Shown here: one piece after another, positions 17,032 through 28,220 of the stretch
Layout: each line of letters opens with the position of its first letter
How positions within the stretch are numbered: position 1 is the first letter of the stretch
Assembly (NCBI RefSeq): GCF_009604425.1
Contig: NZ_WEGI01000005.1
Location: 248,001-312,000, forward strand
Direction of reading: 5' to 3'
Origin: Nocardia aurantia
GTDB taxonomy: Bacteria > Actinomycetota > Actinomycetes > Mycobacteriales > Mycobacteriaceae
DNA length: 64,000 nucleotides
Notes under the pieces: generated by a model
What the model was told of the DNA's origin: nothing
Databases searched by the model: none
The model's input: the letters and a program-made list of their open reading frames with translations, nothing else
Position numbers and translations under genes: made by a program

Positions 17032-20000
17032 CTAGGGAGCGGCCTCGAAACGGATGTCGGAGATCGAGGTCCGGTACTGGCCACCGGAGTTGGCCAGCGC
17101 CGTGATCCAGACCAGCACATACCGGCCCGGCTGATCGGCGCGCACCGCGATGGAGGTGGCGCCGTCGGCCAGGGTCGCCTGGCCGATCAGCTGGGTCTGA
17201 TCGAGCGTGGTCGCCGCGGTGGGCGAGGTGCGGATCTCGACCACCGTGCCCGCGCTCGGTGAATCGATGATCACTTTGGTGAGTTTGCTCGGGCTGCCGA
17301 GGGTGGTCAGGATCCCGACGCCCTTCTTCAGCGCCGGGAACTGCTGGAAGTACTGATCCGTCCGCCACATGGTGGCCGGATTGCCGTCCAGCACCGCCGT
17401 GACGTTGCCGGTGCCGTCCGGCGTGCCCTCCGGCGAGAACACCGATGCGCCCGTGACCGGCACCGGAACGCCGCCGGTGGCCGACTGCGGGCCGCCCGGC
17501 GCGGCCGGGGCGGCGCCCGTGGCCGGATCCGCCGGCGCGGTGTTGGCGGTGGTCAGGCCGAGCTGGCGCTGCTCATTGAGCGGGGCGTTGGAGGAACTGG
17601 GCGCGAACACGCTCAGCAGCCACCAGATGATCACGCCGACCGCGAGCGCCGCCAAAATGCCGAGACCGACCAGCACCCACACCATGCGCTGGGAGCGCTC
17701 CTTCTCGGCGGCCAGCAACTCCGGATCGGCCAGCGAATCGCTCGGCGCGGTCGCCCGCTGCCCGAGCCGCAGCACCGGGATGAAGTCGGTCTTCTGGTCG
17801 ACGACCGACGCCTGCTCCAGCACGTGCTGCACGGTCGCCGCGGTCCGCACACCCTTGTTGGACTCCAGCGAGCGCACCGCCACGGCGGAGATCTCGAAGG
17901 GCACCTCGGGCCGGATCTGCCGCGGTTCCACGGGCGTGCCGTCCGGGCCGAAATCGGCCAGCGGCAGCCCGCCCACGTTCGCCGCGGCGCCGGAGACGCC
18001 ACCGACCCGGATCGGCCAGCGGGCGGTCATCAGCGCGTAGAGCATGGCGCCGAGGCCACGGACGTCCGCCTGCGGCTCCGAATCCGACAGCGTGCCGGGG
18101 AAGGCCAGCACCGCGTCGCCGGTGGCGCTGATGCGCACCCGGTCCGGGTGATCGATCGACAGCGAACCACCGCCGCGGTGCGCCAGCTCGGCGGCGGCCG
18201 CCAGGGCGCGGATGGCCCGGGCCGCGCCGATCGGCGACGGCCGGGTCTCGGCCATCTCCCGCAGCGATCGGCCGGGGGTCCACTCGGCCACCACGATGCC
18301 ACCGGAACTGCCGCGCACCACGTCCAGCACCCGGGCCAGGCCCGGCGAGTTGATCCGGCCCAGCCGCAGCGTGCGCGACAGGATGCCCTGCGGACCGTCC
18401 TGGCCGGAGTTGTCGGTCGCCTTCTGATCGGCGTCGACGAAGGTCAGCGCGACCTCACGGTCCAGCTTCACGTCCAGCGCCTGCCAGAAGCGCAGGCCGC
18501 GGGCGCCGCCGTGATCGGCCAGCAGCCGGTATCGGCCGCCGGCCACCGAGGCGCCCGGGATCAATTTCGGCCCACGCTGTAGTCGCCGCATCGGCGGTTC
18601 CGTCCGCATCGGCGGCATCTCCGGCGAGACCGGCGACATCATGCCGGTGTCGTAGACCGGATCGCGGGACGGCACCAGGCCGGGAACCCCGGCATGGTGT
18701 TCGGCCGGCGGTTCGCTGTGGTCGCCACCGTGCCGCTCGTCCGACGGCACGCCGGCGGGCTGGACGTCGTCGGTGCGTACAGCGCCCGCCGCGGCAGCAG
18801 CATCGGCGGCCGGTACGGCACCCGCCGCGTCGTCGCTCACGCTGGTTCCTCCTTCGCCCTGGTGTGTCGTGGTCCGATATGCCGGCGTCGCACCAAGCCC
18901 GTCGCCGGTTTGTCCCTGATCCGCGTCCGCGCGGGTACCCGTCTCGTCGTGCTGGGATTCCGGATCCTGCCGGTGAGTGCCGGGTTCGGCATTTGCGTTT
19001 CTCTGCCGAACAGGGTACGGGAACTCACCCTCTCCGGTGCGGTCAACCGCACCGGGTCGAATGACCGGCAAGACCATGGTCTGGGTGTCCATGTACGGCT
19101 CGTACCGGTAGTAGTACGGAGCGGCGTCGAACCGCGGAAGCACCATGGTGTCCTGCATGTCGGCGTCCGGCTGGCCGAGGTCCAGATCGGGGGCGGGCGG
19201 GGTGATGCCCAGCCGCCGCGAGATCGACACCGTGATCGACACGATCTCCGGGATGCCGATCAGGCGCATCAGCCCGAAGGCGACGCCGAACATGACCACC
19301 GCGTCGACGACCACCCGGAACATGGAACCGCTGACACTGTGCAGCCGGGGCAACCCCAGCAACTGATCGACGATCACCGTGACCGCCGCGCCGGCCACCG
19401 AGGACAGCATCACCCGCGTCACCGTCCGGCCGACGTTGGTCATTCGGAGGTCGCCCAGGCTGCGGTGCAACAGCCAGCCGCCGATGATCGCGCCGGCGAT
19501 GTAGCCGATGCCGTTGGCGACGCTCAGCGCGATCACCACGTGGTCCTCGGCCACCACCATCGGCGCCAGCGCCGACAGCACCATCCGGACCGTGGTGATG
19601 CCCAGGATGATCCAGGTCGGCGTCCAGGCCTGCTCCCGGGCGTAGAAGACCCGCAGGTGGATCAGCACGAGCGCGTACGGAATCAGGGTGAAGGCGGACC
19701 AGCTGACCGTCTCGCCCAGCCGGGTGGCCTCGGCATGGCCGAAGTGCCCGTAGCCGTACAGCGCCTTGCCGACCTGGGGGCCCGCGACGGTCAGGAACAG
19801 CACGACCGGCAGCATGGCGATCATGGTCAGCCGGGTCGCGGTCGACAGGTCGTCGACGACGGCCGGGTTGTCGTCGGCCGCGGCGTCGCGGCTCAGCCGC
19901 GGCATGATCGCGGTCAGCACGGTGACGCCCAGCACGCCGTATGGCAACTGCAACAGCAGCCAGGCGTTGTTGTAGATGGCCGGCCCGGCGACGTCGGCGT

Positions 20001-21663
20001 GTGAGGAGATCCGGGTGCCGAAGACGAAACCGGCCTGGCTGATGAAGACGTAGAGGATGACCGCCGTGGCCATCCCGCCGAACTGCTTCAACCGGGCGTC
20101 CACACCCCACAACGGGCGCAGATCTATCCCGGCGCGCCGGATCGGCGGCAGCAGGCTGACGGCCTGGACCAGGACGCCGAGCGTCACGCCGATCCCGAGG
20201 ATCAGCAGTTTCGGCTGGCCCATCCGCGCCGGGTTCAGCGAGATCTCGCCCGGCGTGAGCGCGTACAGGCCGAGGACGACCAGCACCACCACGTTGTTCA
20301 GCACCGGCGCCCACGCGCCCGGTTTGAAGATCTCGTGGGTGTTCAGGATCGCCATCAGCAGCGACGACATGCCGTAGCAGAGGATGGCGGGCAGCAGCAG
20401 GAAGGCCAACGACGTGGTCAGTCCGGTGCTGACCTTGCCGTCGTCGGACAGGAAGACGTACTTGATCAGCAGCGGCGCGGCCGCCGTGCAGAACAGCGCG
20501 GCCGTGGCCAGCACGAGGAACGCCGTCGTCACCAGGCGCCGGACGAAGGCGGCGCCGCCGTCGGCGTCCTCCTTCTCGGCCCGGACCAGCGTCGGCACCA
20601 CGAACGCGGTCAGCACCGCGCCCAGCACCAGCTGTTCGACCATGGTCGGGATCTGGCTGGCGACGGTGAACGCGCTGGCGATGGCCGGGCCGAGCACGGT
20701 CAGCAGTAGCAACTGCTTGCCGAAACCGGTGATCCGGCTGATCAGCGTCGCGATCGCGATGGAACCGGAGGCGCTGAGCAACCGCGAGTTCGCATTGCCC
20801 GCCGGGCGGCCCGGAGCCACCGCCACCTGAGTCGCGGTCCGCGGATGTCCGCCGGCCCGGTCCGGGCGCGGCGCGGCCGGCCGTGGCCGGGCGATCCGTT
20901 CGGTCGGCCCGGTCATCGACGGACCGGCCGGGTGATAGCGGTAGCCGGCGTCGACAGACCGGGGCGGCACCCCCGCTGTGCGACCGGGCGGCACCGCCAC
21001 ACTGCGATCGGGCGGCACCGCCGCCGCGGGATCGGCCGGTGGCCGTGGCGGGCGGCCGCTCGGCGGCATCGGGCGGCCGCGGGCGGGATCGGCCGGCGGT
21101 ACCCGATGCATCGGACGGCTCGGCGGTCCGGGCTCGAACGCCTCACCGGGCGCGGGCCGGTGCGGATTGCCGTTGTACGGGGGGCTGTTCGGCGGGACCT
21201 GCCGCATCGAGCCGCTCGCCGGCCCCTGCCGCGGCGGTTCACCCGGGGGCACCCGCCGCATCGAGCCGGCGGCCGGGCCCTGCCGCGGCGGCTCGCCGGG
21301 TGGTACCTGCCGCAGCGGGGCGCTGGGGGGCATCTCGCGCCGCGGCGGGTTCGGTGGCACCGGACGCGGGGAACCGCCGGGCGGGCCCTGCCGGGGTGGT
21401 ACACCCGACGGGACCGGCCGGACCGGCGGCCGATGGTCCGGATCGGCGGGGGGCGGCGGGCGTTGTCCGGGCGGGACCTGTGGCATCGGACCGGTCAGCG
21501 GGACCTGGCGCCGGGACGACCCGGGCGGTACCTGCGGTAGCGGCCGGCTCGGCGGAGGACCGTCGGGGCCGTCGACATTGGGGCCGCGCTCCCACGGCGC
21601 CGCGGGCGTGCGCCGCGGCGACGGGCCGTCGCCATCGCGACGGGGACCGTCGTAGTCGTTCAC
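17032..21663 (-). CDS. murJ: MurJ (MviN) lipid II flippase fused to pseudokinase and carbohydrate-binding-like domains
   Basis: MurJ flips lipid II across the membrane for peptidoglycan synthesis. The product is very large (1543 residues). Residues 1-290 are Pro/Arg-rich with imperfect repeats of the type VPPGEPPRQGP. The MviN core spans about 291-820 (ASGSIAIATLISRITGFGKQ, then many membrane segments). A cytoplasmic low-complexity stretch precedes a kinase-like domain at about 1034-1280 (SVAGGRYRLLADHGGARGLR) that lacks the usual catalytic HRD and DFG motifs, so it is a pseudokinase. A single membrane segment (about 1325-1350) and an extracytoplasmic beta domain (about 1404-1543) follow. M. 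tuberculosis Rv3910 has the same architecture but 1184 residues; most of the difference is N-terminal. Start is GTG with GGGAGG upstream. Confidence 0.94.
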   Translation of the reverse strand: MNDYDGPRRDGDGPSPRRTPAAPWERGPNVDGPDGPPPSRPLPQVPPGSSRRQVPLTGPMPQVPPGQRPPPPADPDHRPPVRPVPSGVPPRQGPPGGSPRPVPPNPPRREMPPSAPLRQVPPGEPPRQGPAAGSMRRVPPGEPPRQGPASGSMRQVPPNSPPYNGNPHRPAPGEAFEPGPPSRPMHRVPPADPARGRPMPPSGRPPRPPADPAAAVPPDRSVAVPPGRTAGVPPRSVDAGYRYHPAGPSMTGPTERIARPRPAAPRPDRAGGHPRTATQVAVAPGRPAGNANSRLLSASGSIAIATLISRITGFGKQLLLLTVLGPAIASAFTVASQIPTMVEQLVLGAVLTAFVVPTLVRAEKEDADGGAAFVRRLVTTAFLVLATAALFCTAAAPLLIKYVFLSDDGKVSTGLTTSLAFLLLPAILCYGMSSLLMAILNTHEIFKPGAWAPVLNNVVVLVVLGLYALTPGEISLNPARMGQPKLLILGIGVTLGVLVQAVSLLPPIRRAGIDLRPLWGVDARLKQFGGMATAVILYVFISQAGFVFGTRISSHADVAGPAIYNNAWLLLQLPYGVLGVTVLTAIMPRLSRDAAADDNPAVVDDLSTATRLTMIAMLPVVLFLTVAGPQVGKALYGYGHFGHAEATRLGETVSWSAFTLIPYALVLIHLRVFYAREQAWTPTWIILGITTVRMVLSALAPMVVAEDHVVIALSVANGIGYIAGAIIGGWLLHRSLGDLRMTNVGRTVTRVMLSSVAGAAVTVIVDQLLGLPRLHSVSGSMFRVVVDAVVMFGVAFGLMRLIGIPEIVSITVSISRRLGITPPAPDLDLGQPDADMQDTMVLPRFDAAPYYYRYEPYMDTQTMVLPVIRPGAVDRTGEGEFPYPVRQRNANAEPGTHRQDPESQHDETGTRADADQGQTGDGLGATPAYRTTTHQGEGGTSVSDDAAGAVPAADAAAAAGAVRTDDVQPAGVPSDERHGGDHSEPPAEHHAGVPGLVPSRDPVYDTGMMSPVSPEMPPMRTEPPMRRLQRGPKLIPGASVAGGRYRLLADHGGARGLRFWQALDVKLDREVALTFVDADQKATDNSGQDGPQGILSRTLRLGRINSPGLARVLDVVRGSSGGIVVAEWTPGRSLREMAETRPSPIGAARAIRALAAAAELAHRGGGSLSIDHPDRVRISATGDAVLAFPGTLSDSEPQADVRGLGAMLYALMTARWPIRVGGVSGAAANVGGLPLADFGPDGTPVEPRQIRPEVPFEISAVAVRSLESNKGVRTAATVQHVLEQASVVDQKTDFIPVLRLGQRATAPSDSLADPELLAAEKERSQRMVWVLVGLGILAALAVGVIIWWLLSVFAPSSSNAPLNEQRQLGLTTANTAPADPATGAAPAAPGGPQSATGGVPVPVTGASVFSPEGTPDGTGNVTAVLDGNPATMWRTDQYFQQFPALKKGVGILTTLGSPSKLTKVIIDSPSAGTVVEIRTSPTAATTLDQTQLIGQATLADGATSIAVRADQPGRYVLVWITALANSGGQYRTSISDIRFEAAP

Positions 21664-21784
21664 GACACCTCCCGCACGGATCCGGCGGTATCACGCGGTG
21701 CGCAGACGAGAACCGGTCGTCCGGTCAGCGGAGACAGCCCCGGCACGGCGATCGAGGCGACCGATCTCGAAACATCGCCGTCGC

Positions 21785-24448
21785 TCATCGCGCCTCCTGT
21801 CGCTGCGTCGCCCGCGTCCGCGCGCGCCCGTACCGGTTGACCCGGCGACGCTTGCCCGGGTCCAGCCCTTTGTCGGCCGGATCGGGTTGCCCCCGGAACC
21901 GGCGCCACAGACGGCGACCGGCCAGTAACAAGAGTAGTGCTCCGGCGCACGAGGTGATTATCGCCAATGCCTGGCCGTACGCGTTGGAGCGAACCGAGAC
22001 CGATGTGGCATTTCCGAGCGGAATCGACTCGGGCGTGGTCAGCGAGATCGGAATCACCAGGTTTCGCTTGTCGCTGACCTGGGTCGGGATCTGGAAGGAT
22101 CGGGTGCCCTCGGCCGGCAACTGCTGTTCGCCGATGTCGGTGATGGTCGCCTCGGCCGGTGCGTCGATCTTGAACCGGATCCGCACCGCCACCGGCAGAT
22201 CGTTGCGGGCGACCAGCACCAGCGGGCTCTGTTCGGAGGCGAGCGTGTAGACCCCGCCGGGCGGCAGCACGGTCACCGATCGGTACAGGCCGTCCATGGT
22301 GTGGGTGGTCTGGTCCAGTCGCCGGCGTGCCGCGGTCTCGCCCTGTTCGCCGGTCGCGCCGCGGTCGGACAGGCTCAGCGTCCGAATCAGGTCGTCGCGT
22401 AGCGGGTTGAGGAAGGTGCGCGGGGTGGGCTCCTGCTGCGGCACCTCGACCAGCGCGCCCATCAGCTCGGTGATCCGCCGGCCCTGTTCCCGGACCGGGT
22501 CGTCGTAGGAGGCCGGCACCGCCTCCTCGGCGGACTCCGCGAGGTAGTTCACGTCGAAGGGCCGCGGATCCGGCGGCTGGGCGAGCAGATCCTGGAACGA
22601 GCGCGGGGTCGCCAGTCCGTTGCGGAACAGCAGATCCACCTGGTTCAGCAGGGCCGCCGCCTCGTCCCGGTTGGCGCCCCACTGCTGCGGTGGCGCCAGC
22701 AGGGCCGAGCGGCGCGGCGACTGCGGATTCAGGGCCGACCACGACACCGCGCCGAGCGCGTCCTGCAACCGGGCCGCGCGCGAGTCGTTGTTGACGTCGT
22801 AGCGCACCCGCTCCGGAGTGAACGACGGCGTCGGCGGGTTCGAGCCGACGGCCGCGAGCGCCGTGGCCGACCAGATGTCGAAGGTGGCGACCTTCAGGCC
22901 CGCCGGGTTCGCCGCCGGCGTACCGGCCACCGGAGCCGAGCTCACCGCCGGACCGGCGGACGCCGCCGGGGCCGGGCTCGGCGGGACGGGGGTGGCGGAT
23001 GCGCCCCCGCCGGGGGGCGTCGTGCCGGACCCCGGTACCGGCGGCGGGGCGGGCAGCTGCACCAGTTCGGGTGTGTCGGATTCGGGACCGGTCAGCGCGG
23101 CAGTGCTGTGGGCGGTACTTTCACCGGTCGCGGAGTTCGCCGCGGCGCCGTGGGCGTCCGGGGTGGCGACCGCGTTGTCGGCCAGGATCGCGCTGGTGTA
23201 GCCGTGCCGGGACAGCAGCGTCGCGGCATCGCCGTCGATACTGCCCGCGGTGGGCAGCGCGACCCCGCGCACGGACCGGATCGACAGGATCGAGTCGACG
23301 ATGTCGGCCGGGGCGTCGATGGCCCGCGCGGTGAGGCCCGGATCGTGGACCGCGGCCACCGCGGTCGGATCGGCCTGCGCGAACGGCAACGCCACCGTGC
23401 ACATCGAGCCGGCCAGCGAGTGCAGCCGGTCCAGCCAGGTCTTGGCGGCGTGCGCACCGGAACCGTCGCGGGTCGAGCCGTCCGGATCCGAGGGGCTCGC
23501 CAGCACCCGGTAGCCGTCGGTCATCGCCGACACCGTGATCAGCAGGTCCGGGTCGATCGCCAGGCACAGCGCGGAGGCCAGGCCGGGACCGGTGCGGGAC
23601 GGATCCGGGCCGGTGTCGGGGTGCAGCACCGATTCCGGTGCGGCCAGCAGCTGATCCAACCGGCCGCCGCCGGCCAGTTCCCCGGCCAGCTCGTCGTCGG
23701 TCAGCAGCGCCCGGCCGTCCACCGAACCGGGGATGCCGGCGACCAGGCGGGGCCGGTCGGCCAGCGGCCACAGCAGGGTGGTCGCCACCGGGGCGTCGGG
23801 CGGGGCGGGCACCGGCGGCTGCCCGGAACCTTTCGCGTCGCCGTCCGGGATGGACGGCAGGCCCAGGATGGGCACGAGGAAGCGGGCGTCGTCCAGGCGG
23901 GCCTGGCCGCCGTAGGCGGGCTGGCCGTTGACGTTCAGCAACAGCGGATAGACACCCGGATCGCTGATGTCCAGCGCGGCCGAGACCGGGTTGGCGCCCC
24001 CGGCACCGGCCATACCGGGCCGCACGCCGATCCGCAGGGTGAACTGTTTGCGCTGACCGGGGGTCAGTTCGTCGGAGATGTCCTGGAACGGCGTGGTCAC
24101 GACGTCGTAGTCGCTCTGATCCAGCCGCAGCGCCGAGCGCAGGCCGCCGGGATGGCCGATCGCCGCGCCGCGCTGCACCCGCACGCTGATGTCGTCGACG
24201 TTGCGATCCCCGATATTGGTGACGGTGCCGACGATCACCAGCACCGCCGAGGTCGACGTGGTGACCGTGCTCGGTGACACGGAATCGATGGTGAGCTTCA
24301 GGAATTTCGGCGCCGAGGAGTCGCTGCCCGAACCCGGCTGCGCGCCGGTCGGACCGGCGCCCGGTATGCCCAGCACCCCCAGGACGACCAGCACAATGCC
24401 GAGAAACATCGGCGCCCGGCGACGCCGATGGTGACCCGCGCGCGTCAT
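21785..24448 (-). CDS. large secreted/membrane-anchored protein, DUF6049 family (Rv3909-type)
   Basis: The gene between murJ and mutT4 in mycobacteria and relatives encodes an essential but uncharacterised envelope protein; this 887-residue product occupies that place. It has a signal peptide ([20 protein letters not shown]), a large extracytoplasmic region with beta-type segments and a Pro/Ala/Gly-rich stretch near 480-540. One C-terminal membrane segment ([20 protein letters not shown]) is followed by a basic tail. I chose ATG 24448 because it overlaps the mutT4 stop by ATGA (24445-24448); the frame stays open to 24553. A role with MurJ in wall assembly is inferred from context only. Confidence 0.85.
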   Translation of the reverse strand: MTRAGHHRRRRAPMFLGIVLVVLGVLGIPGAGPTGAQPGSGSDSSAPKFLKLTIDSVSPSTVTTSTSAVLVIVGTVTNIGDRNVDDISVRVQRGAAIGHPGGLRSALRLDQSDYDVVTTPFQDISDELTPGQRKQFTLRIGVRPGMAGAGGANPVSAALDISDPGVYPLLLNVNGQPAYGGQARLDDARFLVPILGLPSIPDGDAKGSGQPPVPAPPDAPVATTLLWPLADRPRLVAGIPGSVDGRALLTDDELAGELAGGGRLDQLLAAPESVLHPDTGPDPSRTGPGLASALCLAIDPDLLITVSAMTDGYRVLASPSDPDGSTRDGSGAHAAKTWLDRLHSLAGSMCTVALPFAQADPTAVAAVHDPGLTARAIDAPADIVDSILSIRSVRGVALPTAGSIDGDAATLLSRHGYTSAILADNAVATPDAHGAAANSATGESTAHSTAALTGPESDTPELVQLPAPPPVPGSGTTPPGGGASATPVPPSPAPAASAGPAVSSAPVAGTPAANPAGLKVATFDIWSATALAAVGSNPPTPSFTPERVRYDVNNDSRAARLQDALGAVSWSALNPQSPRRSALLAPPQQWGANRDEAAALLNQVDLLFRNGLATPRSFQDLLAQPPDPRPFDVNYLAESAEEAVPASYDDPVREQGRRITELMGALVEVPQQEPTPRTFLNPLRDDLIRTLSLSDRGATGEQGETAARRRLDQTTHTMDGLYRSVTVLPPGGVYTLASEQSPLVLVARNDLPVAVRIRFKIDAPAEATITDIGEQQLPAEGTRSFQIPTQVSDKRNLVIPISLTTPESIPLGNATSVSVRSNAYGQALAIITSCAGALLLLLAGRRLWRRFRGQPDPADKGLDPGKRRRVNRYGRARTRATQRQEAR

Positions 24449-25254
24449 CGTCTGCCGTTCTCCATCCGATCCATCAAGCGGTTCGCGACCTCCGCGAGGC
24501 GGCGTTCGTCGGCGTAGGCGAGCCGGGAATCGAGTTCGCTCAGCGGCACCCATGCCACCTTGGTGACCTCGACGTCGGCATCCGACAACTCACCGCCGAT
24601 CGACCGCATCAGATAATGGTGCACCGTCTTGTGCACCCGGCGGCCCTCGGTGACGAACCAGTAGTCGATACTGCCGAGTTCGGCAACGACCATACCGTTG
24701 ATACCGGTCTCCTCGGCCACCTCGCGAACCGCCGTCTGCTCGGCGGTCTCACCGTCCTCGATATGTCCCTTGGGCAGCGACCACAGTAACCGCCCGCGGC
24801 GGTCGGTGCGCCCGATGAGGGCGGCACAGCGCTGTTCCCGGGGCCCGTCCAGGCCGTCGACCACCAGACCGCCCGCCGAGGTCTCCCGGACGGTGCGCAT
24901 GCGCGGCTTCGCACCCTTGGCGGCGGTGCCGCCCTTGGCCGTGGCGGCGGTGCCGCCCTTGGCCGTGGCGGCGGTGCCGCCCTTGGCCGTGGCGGCGGTG
25001 CCGCCCTTCGCCGTGGCCGCGGCGGTGCCGCCTTTGGCTGCGGCAGTGCCGCCCTTGCCGGCCGCGGCGCCGGATTTCGCCGTACCGGATTTGGGGGTGC
25101 CGTTCTTGGTTCCGCCGGACTTCGCACTGCCGGTCTTGTCGGCGGTCCTGGCCGCGGCGCCGGAGCCGGAATTCGCGGGTTTGGCGGCACCACCGCCCGA
25201 ACCGCGACGCCGCGGCCGGCGGCGTCGGCTGTTCGCGCGATCGGCCGTAGACAC
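24445..25254 (-). CDS. mutT4: Nudix hydrolase (MutT4-type) with Lys/Ala-rich repeat N-terminus
   Basis: Nudix enzymes hydrolyse nucleoside diphosphate derivatives. The C-terminal ~150 residues of this 269-residue product form the Nudix domain, with a complete Nudix box [23 protein letters not shown]. The first ~115 residues are a basic, low-complexity region containing tandem AKGGTAAT repeats, which resembles histone H1-like tails more than an enzyme. Synteny (next to pcnA and the DUF6049 gene) matches M. tuberculosis mutT4 (Rv3908). Substrate cannot be deduced. It is divergent from pcnA with a 155-bp gap. Confidence 0.9.
   Translation of the reverse strand: MSTADRANSRRRRPRRRGSGGGAAKPANSGSGAAARTADKTGSAKSGGTKNGTPKSGTAKSGAAAGKGGTAAAKGGTAAATAKGGTAATAKGGTAATAKGGTAATAKGGTAAKGAKPRMRTVRETSAGGLVVDGLDGPREQRCAALIGRTDRRGRLLWSLPKGHIEDGETAEQTAVREVAEETGINGMVVAELGSIDYWFVTEGRRVHKTVHHYLMRSIGGELSDADVEVTKVAWVPLSELDSRLAYADERRLAEVANRLMDRMENGRR
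24914..25055 (-). repeat. in-frame 24-bp tandem repeat in mutT4
   Basis: A 24-bp unit (GGCCGTGGCGGCGGTGCCGC + CCTT on the plus strand) occurs about three times exactly, with shorter imperfect copies on both sides. On the minus strand it encodes the octapeptide AKGGTAAT. The repeat can gain or lose units without frameshift. Confidence 0.85.
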
Positions 25255-25409
25255 TGCGTCAGTCTAGCGGTGTTCGATTTGCCGCTTCGCCGTCCTCGCG
25301 CCGGTGCGGCGGGGGGTAATCGGCCGCGGCGGGCTCGGGTTTCGGAGGTCGGGGGCATCGCGGACTAAGCTGCCGTTCCGTGGTTTCGCCGAAGTCCGAG
25401 GAGGCAGTC

Positions 25410-26870
<1,461 letters not shown>

Positions 26871-26882
26871 GCTGTACGCCGC

Positions 26883-27698
26883 TCAGAAGATGATCATCGT
26901 GGTGCCCGCGACGATCGCGGACCGCATCGCGGCCAGATCGAACGATCCACTCACCGCGGGCGCGGTGACCCGGAATCGCACCACATCGCCGTCTCGGTCC
27001 GCGCGCTCGACGCGGACGTCGTGCGGGAGTCCGGGCAGGGGCCGCGACGGGATCCGCAGGTAGCGGCGCGGTACCCGGATTCCCCACCAGGTGGCGCGAT
27101 GCACCGCGACGCTGAGCAGATTGTCGCCGACCACGGCGTCGAGCACCGCCCGGATCCGGCGGCGGCGGTGCCGGGCGCGGATCGGGCCGACCGGCCCGGG
27201 CGTCAGCTCCCAGTCCGGGTCGCGCCGGTTCACCCGGTCCAGCAGGACATCCAGCGCGATCGTGCCGGTGATCTCCAGTCCGGCGGCGCGCACCCTGGTC
27301 GGTACACCCGGCACCAGCCGGACGCCGTGGGCGACGACGGTCGCCTCCCGGATCGGGTGACCGCTCCACCGCACCCCGGTCAGCGTCGCCTCGACGTGGA
27401 AGTGTGCGCCGCGGCGGCTCGCGCGCAGGGCGTACAGCGTGGCGGTCAGCTCGCGGCCGAGCAGTGTGGCGCTGAACTCGGCGCCGCCGAACCGCCGGAC
27501 TATGCCGTGACTGAGCGCGCTCATCAGGGCATCCGGCAGCAACGCGGTGACGGTGCCGGAGACCGGGTCGGCCACTGGATCCAGCCACGCGGTGGTGGCC
27601 GCGGCCCAGTGTTCGAGCCATTCCGGATCCAGTAGTCGCCGCCCGAGACCCAGCGCTCGGGACGGTGACCAGGCGGCGGGATCGAATGAGGTGGCCAT
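26883..27698 (-). CDS. hypothetical protein, possibly lipid-binding (LmeA/DUF2993-like)
   Basis: I do not recognise this gene with certainty. From ATG 27698 the product has 271 residues, no clear signal peptide and no membrane segment. The middle part (LTGVRWSGHPIREATVVAHGVRLVPGVPT ... LEITGTIALDVLLDRVNR) alternates short beta strands in a way that recalls DUF2993/LmeA-type lipid-binding folds, but the match is loose. It is convergent with pcnA (12-bp gap) and divergent from the molbindin gene. Confidence 0.65.
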   Translation of the reverse strand: MATSFDPAAWSPSRALGLGRRLLDPEWLEHWAAATTAWLDPVADPVSGTVTALLPDALMSALSHGIVRRFGGAEFSATLLGRELTATLYALRASRRGAHFHVEATLTGVRWSGHPIREATVVAHGVRLVPGVPTRVRAAGLEITGTIALDVLLDRVNRRDPDWELTPGPVGPIRARHRRRRIRAVLDAVVGDNLLSVAVHRATWWGIRVPRRYLRIPSRPLPGLPHDVRVERADRDGDVVRFRVTAPAVSGSFDLAAMRSAIVAGTTMIIF

Positions 27699-27785
27699 GA
27701 CCGCCCCGAGCGTACCGGCCGGTCCCGACACGGCTGACGGACGGCACAGTCTGCCGTTGTTCTCCGAAGATACGGCCGGAACATC

Positions 27786-27815
27786 TTGTCCGATCCGATA
27801 ATGCGGACATATGCT
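27786..27815 (+). promoter_or_regulatory. candidate promoter for a leaderless molbindin-modABC transcript
   Basis: TTGTCC (27786-27791) and TATGCT (27810-27815) are 18 bp apart. Only 6 bases separate the -10 from the GTG at 27822, so transcription would begin at or next to the start codon. No Shine-Dalgarno is visible before that GTG, which supports a leaderless reading. Confidence 0.4.
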
Positions 27816-27821
27816 CCGGCG

Positions 27822-28220
27822 GTGCCCAGTCTACGAATCCGTGACGCCGCCGAACTGCTCGGCGTCAGCGACGACACCGTGCGGCGCTGGATCGACACCG
27901 GTGCGCTCACCGCGCAGAAGGACGACGCGGGCCGCCTGGTGATCGAGGGCCGCGATCTGGCCGAACTGGCCAGTGCCAACGCGCGGCCGCCACAGACCAG
28001 GCTGGGTAGTGCCAGTTCGGCACGCAATCGGTTTCCCGGATTGGTCACCCGCGTGGTGATCGACGGGGTGATGGCACAGGTGGAGATGCAATGCGGACCG
28101 TTCACAGTGGTGTCGCTCATGAGCAGCGAGTCGGTGCGGGCGCTCGGTTTGGAACCGGGCAGCGTCGCGGTGGCGAGCGTGAAGGCGACCACGGTCGTCG
28201 TCGAGACGCCGGGCCGGTGA
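27822..28220 (+). CDS. molybdenum-pterin/molybdate-binding protein with HTH and TOBE (molbindin)
   Basis: The 132-residue product joins a MerR-type helix-turn-helix (VPSLRIRDAAELLGVSDDTV-RRW at 1-23) to a single TOBE/Mop domain from about residue 67 (SARNRFPGLVTRVVIDGVMA). Such proteins bind molybdate or its cofactor and often sit with mod operons as storage or regulatory proteins. The GTG at 27822 gives the N-terminus usual for the family; ATG at 27801 is an alternative. Its stop overlaps the modA start (GTGA), so it is the first gene of a mod operon. Confidence 0.88.
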   Translation: MPSLRIRDAAELLGVSDDTVRRWIDTGALTAQKDDAGRLVIEGRDLAELASANARPPQTRLGSASSARNRFPGLVTRVVIDGVMAQVEMQCGPFTVVSLMSSESVRALGLEPGSVAVASVKATTVVVETPGR

